From contig CANRTU010000008.1 in assembly GCA_947642745.1 (NCBI GenBank), positions 1 through 64,000 of the forward strand: a stretch of DNA of 64,000 nucleotides, in the 5' to 3' direction. Every line of letters starts with the position of its first letter. Position 1 is the stretch's first letter. The position numbers were made by a program, and so were the translations under genes. Below the pieces are notes generated by a model. The model did not search any database. It saw only the letters and a list, made by a program, of their open reading frames with translations, and was not told the origin of the DNA. This stretch comes from an uncultured Eubacterium sp. (GTDB lineage: Bacteria; Bacillota; Clostridia; Lachnospirales; Lachnospiraceae). This document shows, piece by piece, positions 52,076 through 60,984 of the stretch.

Positions 52076-53269
52076 ATGTCCATGAATTTGAATGAAAAAA
52101 TGGTTGCCCTCGGCACCCAGCGTTCTGTAATCCGTGAGCTGTTTGAATACGGAAAGAAAAGGGCCGTTGAAATCGGAGCAGAAAATGTCTTTGATTTTTC
52201 AATCGGAAATCCCAGTGTACCTGCACCAGCCAGTGTAAATGAAACCGCTGCCAGAATTATAAATGAAATGGATCCCATCCTGCTCCACGGCTATACAAGC
52301 GCCCAGGGAGACGCTGGTGTGCGTTCCATGCTGGCAGATTCTGTCAACAGACGTTTCAGAACCACATACGGCCCGGAAAATTTTTACATGACCGCCGGAG
52401 CCGCTGCCGCTCTGTGCTGCTGTCTGCACGGAGTCTGCAACGCTGAAGATAAAGTCATTATTTTCGCCCCGTATTTTCCGGAATACATAGTATTTGCCAA
52501 AGGCGCCGGTGCGACCCCCGTCATTATACCTGCTGACACCCGGGCATTCCAGATTGATTTTACAGCCTTTGAACAGGCGCTTACACCAGATGTAAAGGCT
52601 GTTATTGTCAATTCCCCGAACAATCCGTCTGGTGCGGTATATTCTGAAGAAACGGTCAAAAAGCTGGCTGAAATACTGGAAGCAAAATCTGCCGAATACC
52701 ATCATCCGGTATTTCTGATCGCAGATGAACCGTACCGTGAAATCGTATTCTCCAATACCCCGGTACCATTTCTGCCAGATTATTATAAAAACACACTGGT
52801 ATGCTATTCCTGGTCAAAATCACTGTCCCTGCCCGGAGAACGCCTGGGTTATGTGCTTGTCCCTACTGTCATGGATGAATTTGAAAATGTATACGCTGCC
52901 ATCGCAGGCGCCGGCAGGACACTTGGTTATGTCAACGCACCCAGCCTGTTCCAGCGGGTATGCGCCGCCTGCGCAGACGAAACTTCTGATATTTCCGTTT
53001 ATGAAACCAATAAAAACCTGCTGATGACCAGTCTGAGAGAAATGGGATATCATGTAGCAGAACCGGGCGGAACCTTTTACATGTTTCCACGCACTCTGGA
53101 AGCAGACGATACTGCTTTCGCAGAACGTGCCAAAGCACATGATCTGCTCATTGTGCCTGGTTGCGGATTCGGATGCCCGGGTCATGTGAGAATTTCCTAT
53201 TGTGTTCCAACGGAAAGAATTGAAAAATCGCTGTCTGCGTTTGAAGCACTGGCAAAAGAATATAGATAA
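52076..53269 (+). CDS. PLP-dependent class I/II aminotransferase
   Basis: A 397-aa fold-type I aminotransferase. FDFSIGNPSVPAP, VIVNSPNNPSGAVYS, LIADEPYREIVFSN and the PLP-lysine region CYSWSKSLSLPGERLGY are conserved, and the C-terminal GHVRISYCVP holds the substrate-carboxylate Arg. It most resembles aspartate or aromatic aminotransferases; the exact substrate is not evident. AAGGAG lies 7 bp before the ATG. It is transcribed alone, ending at the hairpin at 53340. Confidence 0.9.
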   Translation: MSMNLNEKMVALGTQRSVIRELFEYGKKRAVEIGAENVFDFSIGNPSVPAPASVNETAARIINEMDPILLHGYTSAQGDAGVRSMLADSVNRRFRTTYGPENFYMTAGAAAALCCCLHGVCNAEDKVIIFAPYFPEYIVFAKGAGATPVIIPADTRAFQIDFTAFEQALTPDVKAVIVNSPNNPSGAVYSEETVKKLAEILEAKSAEYHHPVFLIADEPYREIVFSNTPVPFLPDYYKNTLVCYSWSKSLSLPGERLGYVLVPTVMDEFENVYAAIAGAGRTLGYVNAPSLFQRVCAACADETSDISVYETNKNLLMTSLREMGYHVAEPGGTFYMFPRTLEADDTAFAERAKAHDLLIVPGCGFGCPGHVRISYCVPTERIEKSLSAFEALAKEYR

Positions 53270-53339
53270 TATGCTCCGGAACCGACGCTGTCCGGGAAAA
53301 CTCTGAACAAAAACCTGAAAACAGATCTTTCCAGCTGAT

Positions 53340-53373
53340 CAGACAGACCTTCCCATACAGGCTGGTCTGTCTG
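53340..53373 (+). terminator. Hairpin after the aminotransferase gene
   Basis: A 10-bp perfect stem (CAGACAGACC 53340-53349, GGTCTGTCTG 53364-53373). The T-run after it is poor, so termination may be weak. Confidence 0.5.
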
Positions 53374-53530
53374 AAACTGTTTCAGGCCGGCTAAAAATAT
53401 AATTCTTTATCTGTCAGAAAAATCATCTGACAGATTTACTTTACAACATCTGCGTTCCGGCCTTTTATGTCCGGAAAACGTCAGCTGTAAACATAATATT
53501 TCCGCTACGCTCCGGCTGCAGCCTGCCATT

Positions 53531-54514
53531 TTATGCCAGCGCAGCTGTAATAATAGCCATGGAATATACTTCAGAAGCATTACAGCCTCTGGATAAATCG
53601 TTAATTGGCGCATTCAGTCCAAGAAGAATCGGACCATATGCCTGAAAATGTCCTAAACGCTGCGCTATTTTGTATCCAATATTTCCAGAACTGATGTCTG
53701 GGAAAATAAAAGTATTTACATGTCCTGCGATTTCCGATTCCGGACATTTGGTCCTTGCTACCCGTACTGATACCGCTGCGTCAAACTGTAACTCTCCTTC
53801 CACTGGGAGATCCGGGTATTTTTCTTTCGTCTTACGGGCAGCGCTGCGCATCTTGTCCACATCCTCGCCCTCGCCGGAACCAAATGTAGAATAACTTAAA
53901 AATCCAACCTTCGGATCAATACCGAAAATTTTTGCGCATTCTGCTGTTTCTGCCGCAATTTCCACCAGCTGATCCTCTGTCGGCTTAATATTAATTGCGC
54001 AGTCGCCCATTGCAAGTACTTCGTTCTCGCCTGTCGCAGACGGACGGACCAGAATAAAGCAGGAAGATACGATTGAATTACCCGGTTTTGTCTTAATCAG
54101 CTGTAACGCCGGACGCACAGTATCCGCTGTCGAATAAGTGGCGCCGCCTAATAATGCGTCTGCCTCACCCATTTTTACAAGCATCGCTCCAAAATAATTT
54201 GCATGCGAAAGTGTCTTTCTTGCCTCTTCCGGAGTAACCCCCTTTGATTTACGAAGTTCACAAAACAGCTCCACCATTTCGTCCATTTTTTCATAAGTGG
54301 CAGGATTAATAATCTCGGCACCACGGATATTAAAGCCGCTTTCCTCTGCGCAATCATAAATTTCATCCTCGTTTCCGACCAGAATCGGATGCAGGAAATA
54401 GCTTGCCAGTAATCTGGATGCAGCTTCCAGAATACGTGGATCCTGTCCTTCTGTAAACACAATTTTTTTCGGGTTTTTCTTTAAAATGTTAATTAACTGC
54501 CCAAAACCAAACAT
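53531..54514 (-). CDS. pta: Phosphate acetyltransferase
   Basis: A 327-aa Pta of the short type. KIVFTEGQDPRILEAA, GVTPEEARKTLSHANYFGAMLVKMGEADALLGGATYSTADTVRPALQLI, FGSGEGEDVDKM, DAAVSVRVARTKCPESEIAGHVNTFIFPDISSGNIGYKI and AYGPILLGLNAPINDLSRGC follow the family throughout. It interconverts acetyl-CoA and acetyl phosphate. An acetate kinase gene is not next to it. ATG 54514 (AGGAGAGG upstream) replaces the longer open frame. A palindrome TGTACCC-N5-GGGTACA (54553-54571) lies 40 bp upstream. Confidence 0.95.
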   Translation of the reverse strand: MFGFGQLINILKKNPKKIVFTEGQDPRILEAASRLLASYFLHPILVGNEDEIYDCAEESGFNIRGAEIINPATYEKMDEMVELFCELRKSKGVTPEEARKTLSHANYFGAMLVKMGEADALLGGATYSTADTVRPALQLIKTKPGNSIVSSCFILVRPSATGENEVLAMGDCAINIKPTEDQLVEIAAETAECAKIFGIDPKVGFLSYSTFGSGEGEDVDKMRSAARKTKEKYPDLPVEGELQFDAAVSVRVARTKCPESEIAGHVNTFIFPDISSGNIGYKIAQRLGHFQAYGPILLGLNAPINDLSRGCNASEVYSMAIITAALA

Positions 54515-54552
54515 ACGTTGCCTCTCCTGTTCTTCATATTTTATGTGCCTCA

Positions 54553-54571
54553 TGTACCCTGTCCGGGTACA
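54553..54571. promoter_or_regulatory. Palindrome upstream of pta
   Basis: TGTACCC (54553-54559) and GGGTACA (54565-54571) with a 5-bp centre, between the pta start and the next gene. It could be an operator or leader hairpin; it does not match the Rex site pattern. Confidence 0.45.
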
Positions 54572-54746
54572 AGTCCTCGTAATATTATTAAAACACTATC
54601 TTGGGCAGAAATCAATCATTAATTTAGCAAAGTATCATCAAAGTATCATTCATTTTACATCCGGACAGGATATCGTCAGAATTTTAACCAGACTGTTTTT
54701 GACTAAAAATATAATTTCGTTATAAACAGCCTGACGGCTGGAACTG

Positions 54747-56798
54747 TCACGATTTACGCCTGATTTCAAAATAATACGATTTTTCCGGAGCAGATGCCTT
54801 CCAGACAGATTCTGACCGCCTCAGTCCGAAATTATTATCACTCACACGCCATCCTTCCGGCATGGACAGCCGGACAGTCGTTCTGCCAATATTCAGCAGA
54901 CTTTTACCGCCGGATAAAAAATCAAATCCGTAACTTTCTGTCTTCGTTTCTTTTTCACTGTCCGCAGAAGTATCTGTCGCAATCGTATCCATTCCAGACG
55001 TATCAGTCGCAAACGCATTTCCTGTAAAAGTGTTTATCAGGGTAAAATATTCGCCGCACTGTCTTTTCTGGATATATGTGGTCACCTTACATGTCTGCCT
55101 GGCCGGAATGGTCACTGTGGTCATGGCATACACGACCCTTGTCTCGCCAGATAATTTTTCACATACTTCCGTTAACTCTGTACTCCCATAATACTGAACC
55201 AGCGTATGATAAAACTCCTCTTCCCCGCTGATCATGGTGAGGGCCTGGTACATTGTTGCCGCATGATAATATTCCGGCAATTCTCCCGCATATATATCCT
55301 GGTCATAATCCTGCATCGTCTGTTTTGTCACTGCAGCGGTACAAAGCTGTAATGCGTCAGAATAAGACATTTTCTGTTTTAACATCGTATACTGTACCCC
55401 TTCGATCTCCTCTGTGCAGTCCAGATTGGAATAATAACCGATGACCGGTTCCCTGTCCTGTTTTCCGGTTACAATCAGCATGAGTCTGGACTGGTTTTCC
55501 GAAACAAAAAAACAGTGGCTGGTAACCCCCTCCTCTGCTTTTCTGGAATGGATAAATCCATAAGTAAGCACATCTGCGCTGTCACCATAAACAGTCACGC
55601 CTGCCACCACCGGATTATTCAGCCGGCTGATATTTTTATCCATTTCCGCCAGAGAAAAAGTATACACACTTACTTCCCGTTCCCAGTCCGCTTCTTTTTC
55701 CAATGCGCTTTTCTGATACTCGCCTTCATGATCGGACAACTGCTGATAATCCTCCAGACTGCTGGTCTGCTCTGTCGTCTGTGTTTCAAACATACCCTCA
55801 TTGTCCGCAGATGTCTGGTCTGTGCCTGCCTTTGTCTGATTTCTGAAAGCAGAAATACTGCTGCCGATCTCATATTTTACCGCTGAGCCTTCCTGTCCGT
55901 GAACTGTCAGAATATCCTGCCCGGAAGCATAGGCCAGATTCAGTGTGGAAGCAAACGGATATACAAACTGTACGGTCTTATCTTCTTTTGAAGTATTTTT
56001 TATATGATACTGGTCTGTCACATGTAAAAGAGGCAGGTCCTGACGGTCTGTCCGGCTGTTTTTTTCTGTTGTAACCTTACATTTTAATTCCCGCTCTGTT
56101 TTCAGATTTCCTGTATCTCCTGTTGCGGTCATGGCCATTACCGGCCCCTCGTAAGCATCGTAACGCACCGGCAGATTAAATCTGGAAGATTCCGGCGCAT
56201 TGTCGTCCACACTTTCCCCACTTCCACTATTCTGACTTCCTTCTGACAGTTCTTCGTCTGGAACGGCATCCTCTGATTTTTCCAGTCCGGAACCTGTGGA
56301 CATGGAAAATTTATCCATGGAATCCATACGGAAATAGTTATTTATTACATAATACGCTCCGGTAAAAACCATACACAGACAGACTGCCACTGGAAGATAT
56401 TTTAAATACTTTCCTGACTTTTGCAGAAAAGACAGGGATGATCCATGTTCTGCTTCCTGCCTGTTTTCCAGCTGATCCACTGCCGCAGGCTGCGAATGAA
56501 ACGAACCGGCCTTCCCTGACCGGTCAGGGAGCAGATCTGTTCGCAGACTGCTTTGTTCCTGCTTTTCCGGTATTTTTTCCAGGGAATGATCTGCGGACAC
56601 TGTCGGCTGCGCCTCATTCTCCGGAATGTGTGATGTTATTCCATACGATTGTTCTGCGACAGTATTTTCCTGCGGCGTGTCCTGTCTGCCGTCCGGCCGG
56701 GATGCTTCTTCCAGACTATCCCGGTCAGCCTCCAGGATCATTTCTTCCGGAATCTGTCCGATCATTTCAAAGAGCCTGCTGCCCGCCTCCTGCTTCAT
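54747..56798 (-). CDS. Membrane protein, probable anti-sigma factor of the ECF pair
   Basis: A 683-aa protein. The cytoplasmic part (about 125 residues, rich in Glu and Gln) begins RLFEMIGQIPEEMILEADRD, a pattern common at the start of clostridial anti-sigma proteins. One membrane segment lies at about residues 130-150 (YLPVAVCLCMVFTGAYYVI). The large external part has no domain I recognise; it includes QFVYPFASTLNLAYASGQ. The start overlaps the ECF sigma gene's stop by 4 bp, which strongly supports a sigma/anti-sigma pair. The external signal is unknown. Confidence 0.7.
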   Translation of the reverse strand: MKQEAGSRLFEMIGQIPEEMILEADRDSLEEASRPDGRQDTPQENTVAEQSYGITSHIPENEAQPTVSADHSLEKIPEKQEQSSLRTDLLPDRSGKAGSFHSQPAAVDQLENRQEAEHGSSLSFLQKSGKYLKYLPVAVCLCMVFTGAYYVINNYFRMDSMDKFSMSTGSGLEKSEDAVPDEELSEGSQNSGSGESVDDNAPESSRFNLPVRYDAYEGPVMAMTATGDTGNLKTERELKCKVTTEKNSRTDRQDLPLLHVTDQYHIKNTSKEDKTVQFVYPFASTLNLAYASGQDILTVHGQEGSAVKYEIGSSISAFRNQTKAGTDQTSADNEGMFETQTTEQTSSLEDYQQLSDHEGEYQKSALEKEADWEREVSVYTFSLAEMDKNISRLNNPVVAGVTVYGDSADVLTYGFIHSRKAEEGVTSHCFFVSENQSRLMLIVTGKQDREPVIGYYSNLDCTEEIEGVQYTMLKQKMSYSDALQLCTAAVTKQTMQDYDQDIYAGELPEYYHAATMYQALTMISGEEEFYHTLVQYYGSTELTEVCEKLSGETRVVYAMTTVTIPARQTCKVTTYIQKRQCGEYFTLINTFTGNAFATDTSGMDTIATDTSADSEKETKTESYGFDFLSGGKSLLNIGRTTVRLSMPEGWRVSDNNFGLRRSESVWKASAPEKSYYFEIRRKS

Positions 56799-57352
56799 AC
56801 CGTAATTCCTTCCTTTTCCAAAAAAAACTTCAGCTTTTTTCTGCTGCGCATTAAGGCAGATTTTACTTTACTTTCACTCATGCCATAACGTTCCGCTATC
56901 TGTATAACGCTGTCCGCATACCAGTAACGGCGTACAAATATAATTCTGGCATCATGGGAGAGTCCGGCAAGAAACTGGCTTAACGCACCGGTAATCGCCA
57001 TGGAATCTGTCTGCGTATCCATACTCTGTCCCGCAATACACTCTTCCAGTTCGTCAAATATAAGGTCCAGTGTCTTTCCGCCCCGTTTCGCCGCCCTGCT
57101 TTTCCGGTAACGGTCGAGAGACAGATTTCTTGTAATCTTTCCGATAAAAGCCTGAAAAAACTCCGGTCGTTTCGGTGGAATGACCAGCCATACTTTTAAC
57201 CAGGTATCATTGACACATTCTTCTGCGTCCTCTTCATTTTTCAAAATATGGTGAGCGATACCATAACAAAAGGAACCATATTTCCGGTTTGTCTGTACGA
57301 GCGCTTCTTCATTACGGTTCCAGTATAACTCAATTATTTTTTCGTCCTCCAT
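56795..57352 (-). CDS. ECF-type RNA polymerase sigma factor
   Basis: A 185-aa protein. Region 2: LVQTNRKYGSFCYGIAHHILKNEEDAEECVNDTWLKVW and FFQAFIGKITRNLSLDRYRKSRA; region 4: FLAGLSHDARIIFVRRYWYADSVIQIAERYGMSESKVKSALMRSRKKL. It is the second ECF sigma factor of the window and is translationally coupled to its probable anti-sigma gene. AGGTGG lies 6 bp before the ATG. The 650-bp gap upstream (57353-58009) has no gene and holds a family A element. Confidence 0.9.
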   Translation of the reverse strand: MEDEKIIELYWNRNEEALVQTNRKYGSFCYGIAHHILKNEEDAEECVNDTWLKVWLVIPPKRPEFFQAFIGKITRNLSLDRYRKSRAAKRGGKTLDLIFDELEECIAGQSMDTQTDSMAITGALSQFLAGLSHDARIIFVRRYWYADSVIQIAERYGMSESKVKSALMRSRKKLKFFLEKEGITV

Positions 57353-57790
57353 GCACAGCCACCTCTATGTATTTTTATGTCTGACAGCCTGTATCTCATG
57401 CCAGATAATTGTATGATATTATCCCTCCCGGAACCCGGCGCATCCGTCCTATGGTCCGCAGGAAACATATCCATTCAGCCGGCCAGGAATCCGGCCCCTG
57501 CAGAGGCAGCTTTTAGCGGACCGGTTCTGTTATAATTTAAGAGTGTGTCTGAATCATTTCCACATTATTTCAGCCATTCATGCCCTGATACAGCCTGGAT
57601 AATAACATCACAACTATTATAGCGCAAATACACATTGCCTGCCACACAAAACCGGCTGCTGTATGGCACGTCACAGGCGCCGCTGCCGCCAGAACGTGTC
57701 TGAAAATGCGCAGACCCGGACAATCATCTGATGCTCCCCTTCCCTGATGGCCGGGCCTGCGTCGTGCCGGACCCTGTTTCCGCAGTTATA

Positions 57791-57978
57791 TACCAGAGTG
57801 TGTTTGAAAAACCATTCCTGCGATCTGCGATCTGCACTCCCCACTTTGTACCCTGAAGGGATGAATTCTCTATATTATGCCCTTTGGGTACTAAGTGTGA
57901 AGCATACCCAAAGGGCAAGATGTATCATGCCCTTTAGGGTGCATCTCACAAAAAGCATTTTTCAAACACGCTCTGGTA
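57791..57978. repeat. Family A palindromic element, full copy
   Basis: A 188-bp element with 21-bp terminal inverted repeats, one mismatch (left starts TACCAGAGTGTGTTTGAAAA at 57791; right ends CAAACACGCTCTGGTA at 57978). Inside are ATCTGCACTCCCCACTTTGT and several CCCTTTGGGTA-type motifs. It lies 31 bp after the murT stop codon. Confidence 0.85.
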
Positions 57979-58009
57979 CAGTAACCAGAAAGCAACAGAT
58001 TAGAGAAAT

Positions 58010-59404
58010 CTACTCCGCCCCTGTGGCTGTGTCCCGGACCAGCCGGGCTGCTCTGGACCCCTGCTCTTTTTGTAAACTTAACAACAGCCTGCGGGTTTCT
58101 GATAAACCTGAATAATTTACAATGACATACAGATTACCGGTTCCTGTCCCTGCCAGCCTTTGAACTTCACTTTTCATATCGGCTGTAAAACGGTGCGGAA
58201 TATCTTCATACTTCAGACGCAGGCCCATATCATGGCGCCTTGTTCCTCCAATAGAAATAGTCGAAGCCCTTGCAGCGGCAAGCATCTGAAAATCCACATC
58301 CCACAGCCAGGAAACATCTCTTCCATCCTGGGCCGTATCATTGATCTGTATGATAATATCCTTCTGCTTCTTATCCTGCAGAATCAAAGACAGTTTCTGC
58401 TGGAATCCGGCCGGATTCTTCGCAAGATGCAGCTGGACACAGGAGCCAAGAATATGAAAAATATCTTCCCTGTTATTGCCATAATCAAATGTTTCGATCG
58501 CTTTTGCGAACTGTGCGCCCTCTCCCATACTGTACAGCGCCGCACAGGCAGCCAGTGTATTATACACATTATATGGCGCTCTTGCTTTTGTATTTACAGG
58601 CATTCCGTTAATTTCAAAGGAATATGTCCGGTTATACAACGACACATTTTCAGCCCTGTACGACGGCTCCGGCCGTCCGGCTCCGCAGTGGGGACAATGC
58701 CAGATACCAGACTGTCCATAGTATATCGTATCATATTCCAGTTTCGTTCCACACAGGCGGCAGAAAATACTTTCCCTGCTCCCTGTCCCTGCCCTGTGAT
58801 CAAATATCTGCTCGTTAATCCCATAAGTAATCACCGGATTTTTACATTCATAAGACAGTGAATATGAAATAACGTCATCGCAGTTTAACAGAAGCTTCGC
58901 ATCCGGAACAGATGAAAACGCTGCCTTCAGCTTATTGCGTACAATGTCCACCTCACCATATCTGTCCAGCTGGTCCCTGAAAATATTGGTAAGTACAATA
59001 CATTCCGGCCTGAGTTCCGGCAATAAACTTACAGAAGCATTCTCGTCTACTTCAATACAGGCATAGTCTGCCTGAAGCCGTCCTCTTTTCCAGTCAGCTG
59101 CCAGCGCAAAAGCTCCGGTAATACCGTTACGCATATTGGCTCCTGTCTTATTAATGATTACCTTCCTGCCTTCCGCCACAAGTATATGGTTTAGTATACT
59201 GTTTGTAGTTGTTTTTCCATTGGTTCCCATCACCACAATCATCTTTTCACGCATTATGCCGGAAAGTTCCCGTAAAATATCCGGATCAATCAGGCGGGCA
59301 ATATAGCCGGGCAGCGCCACCCCGTCTCCACGACGCAATAATTTTACTGTCCAGTGAATCAGTTTTGCCATGAAAATCGCAAGTTTTGTCCGTAGTCTCA
59401 TCAT
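58010..59404 (-). CDS. murT: MurT-type Mur ligase (lipid II amidation)
   Basis: A 464-aa MurT. The ATP loop VVMGTNGKTTTNSIL, the Mur ligase region CIEVDENASVSLLPELRPECIVLTNIFRDQLDRYGE, a four-Cys zinc insert (CRLCG and CPHCG) and the C-terminal DUF1727 (DFQMLAAARASTISIGGTRRHDMGLRLKY) are all present. With the glutaminase GatD, MurT amidates the alpha-carboxyl of D-Glu in lipid II. GatD is normally encoded next to it but is absent here; a repeat element occupies that place. The start is uncertain between 59404, 59401 and a GTG at 59413. Confidence 0.9.
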   Translation of the reverse strand: MMRLRTKLAIFMAKLIHWTVKLLRRGDGVALPGYIARLIDPDILRELSGIMREKMIVVMGTNGKTTTNSILNHILVAEGRKVIINKTGANMRNGITGAFALAADWKRGRLQADYACIEVDENASVSLLPELRPECIVLTNIFRDQLDRYGEVDIVRNKLKAAFSSVPDAKLLLNCDDVISYSLSYECKNPVITYGINEQIFDHRAGTGSRESIFCRLCGTKLEYDTIYYGQSGIWHCPHCGAGRPEPSYRAENVSLYNRTYSFEINGMPVNTKARAPYNVYNTLAACAALYSMGEGAQFAKAIETFDYGNNREDIFHILGSCVQLHLAKNPAGFQQKLSLILQDKKQKDIIIQINDTAQDGRDVSWLWDVDFQMLAAARASTISIGGTRRHDMGLRLKYEDIPHRFTADMKSEVQRLAGTGTGNLYVIVNYSGLSETRRLLLSLQKEQGSRAARLVRDTATGAE

Positions 59405-59564
59405 GCACCCCACATTCTTTTGTATTAATCTGACCGTTGATACGGTAATATCATTATACTATATATTATCCATTTAGCGAACATCAAATCAGCATACAAA
59501 AACTAAATTTTTCCTCACAGTCCGGATATCGTCCGCAACGGCCTTGTAGGAATTTCGTAAGATA

Positions 59565-60386
59565 TTACCAGCAAAGCGCCGTATTCCCATTATGTGGATC
59601 ATGCATCTCTGCCATATACGCACGGAAACGCAGCGGCAGCATATTCCTCTGCAATTCCAGATTTCTGCGTTCTTCAATCGAAATCGTCCGGCAGAAATGC
59701 CGGTACAGCATCTGATATTCTGCTTCTGATTCAGAATAAATTTCCTGCTCTCTGGAAAACGGCAGTATATCCCGTACCAGATACCACTGTTTCCCTTTCG
59801 GGTGCACCGCATAATACTGCCTGTTTTCGTCATAAATGGCAAAATTTTCCTCCGGAAGCCGGTTTGCGAAGTGGGGCATCAGCATGGCTGTAATATCATT
59901 TTCAGGCGCATATCTGGCCAGCAGTACACCCTGCCTCAGCTCACGGAAACGCAGAAATCCCATCAGATGATGAATTTCAATCCCTGTATTACGGCTTAAT
60001 TCAAACACCTTGTGCACATAGGGATTACTTAAATGATCCATCAGCTTTCCTCTGTATCTGCCAGACAGACCAGTCACAATTGTATGATAAACCGCATCCG
60101 CCCTGGCAGTATCAAAAGAGACCATGGCCTGGCAAAGTTGTGTATATGCTTCTTCCCCAAACCTGCGGTAAATTGTACGAAGCACTTTTCCGCTCTTTAC
60201 GGCATCCGTTCCTACTTCTTTATATACGCAAAACAGGCGGTAATTTTCCGTGTCTGCTACTTCAATGTGAATCCGTTCGTGTTCTTTGCGAAGTGCATAC
60301 GCCTCATAAACGGCTGTCAGTATCCCCTCAATGGAACCTTCACAATTCAGTATTATATTTTCATATACAGAATCTTTTTCCTTCAT
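59565..60386 (-). CDS. TIGR03915-type putative DNA metabolism protein
   Basis: A 273-aa protein matching the TIGR03915/DUF4130 pattern: LNCEGSIEGILTAVYEAYALRKEHERI, GKVLRTIYRRFGEEAYTQL, VFELSRNTGIEIHHLMGFLRF, ENDITAMLMPHFANRLPEENFAIYD and YHRHFC-like ends, closing with LQRNMLPLRFRAYMAEMH. The family is encoded next to a radical SAM protein (TIGR03916), here the gene at 60985-62334, and a DNA repair or modification role is proposed. ATG 60386 has GGAG at 9 bp and is preferred over 60401. Two mobile-looking repeats separate it from its partner. Confidence 0.83.
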   Translation of the reverse strand: MKEKDSVYENIILNCEGSIEGILTAVYEAYALRKEHERIHIEVADTENYRLFCVYKEVGTDAVKSGKVLRTIYRRFGEEAYTQLCQAMVSFDTARADAVYHTIVTGLSGRYRGKLMDHLSNPYVHKVFELSRNTGIEIHHLMGFLRFRELRQGVLLARYAPENDITAMLMPHFANRLPEENFAIYDENRQYYAVHPKGKQWYLVRDILPFSREQEIYSESEAEYQMLYRHFCRTISIEERRNLELQRNMLPLRFRAYMAEMHDPHNGNTALCW

Positions 60387-60496
60387 TTTTCTTTTCTCCA
60401 TAATTCACGATATATATATCCTGTATCATCAGCTCCGGTAAGCCTGCCGTCGGCGGCCCAAAAGATGCGAAGATACTCATAATCACTCTCTTCTTT

Positions 60497-60698
60497 AGAG
60501 CGTGTTTGAAAATGCTTTCTGGCATATGTACACTAAATGGCATCATATGGAGGATTTTACCCAGATTCAGGAGGTGTACCCAAAGGGCATGATATAATGG
60601 GTTACACTGACTAAATTGAAGTAAAATAATCCGTATCATGCCCTTCATGGTACAAAGTGGGGCGTGCAGATGCTGGGAATGATTTTTCAAACACGCTA
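60497..60698. repeat. Family A palindromic element, full copy
   Basis: About 202 bp with arms AGAGCGTGTTTGAAAA (60497-60512) and TTTTTCAAACACGCT (60683-60697). Internal motifs CCCAAAGGGCATGATATA and TATCATGCCCTTCATGGTAC are shared with the other copies. It lies between the TIGR03915 and radical SAM genes. Confidence 0.83.
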
Positions 60699-60861
60699 GT
60701 GTACTGTATCATTGATACTCAGCCAGACCTCCCTGCTCAGGCTTCCATCGGACTGCGTTGCCTTCACTCAACGATGCCACCGCATCGCCCCGTTCAGGCG
60801 CCTTGCCACTGAAACCCTGTTCAGCGGAGTTTTGACAGATATCAACGATACAATACACTAG
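60696..60861. mobile_element. MITE-like element with 22-bp inverted ends
   Basis: A 166-bp element: the left end begins CTAGTGTACTGTATC (60696) and the right end finishes GATACAATACACTAG (60861); the 22-bp arms differ at two positions. It directly abuts, and overlaps by a few bases, the family A copy. No transposase is encoded. A 65-codon frame inside it is not considered a gene. Confidence 0.7.
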
Positions 60862-60984
60862 TGTCTTCTCTGCAGTTTTACAGCCGGTAAATATCCGTAT
60901 GTTCATAATTCAGGGATACATACGCCCCTGAAAAGCGCTTCTAAGCCAGAGACGTACGCAGATTCATACACAGAGACACATCCC

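Noticed and set aside
60709-60906. 65-codon minus-strand frame
   Set aside because: Lies inside the MITE-like element with 22-bp inverted ends; no ribosome binding site or homology.
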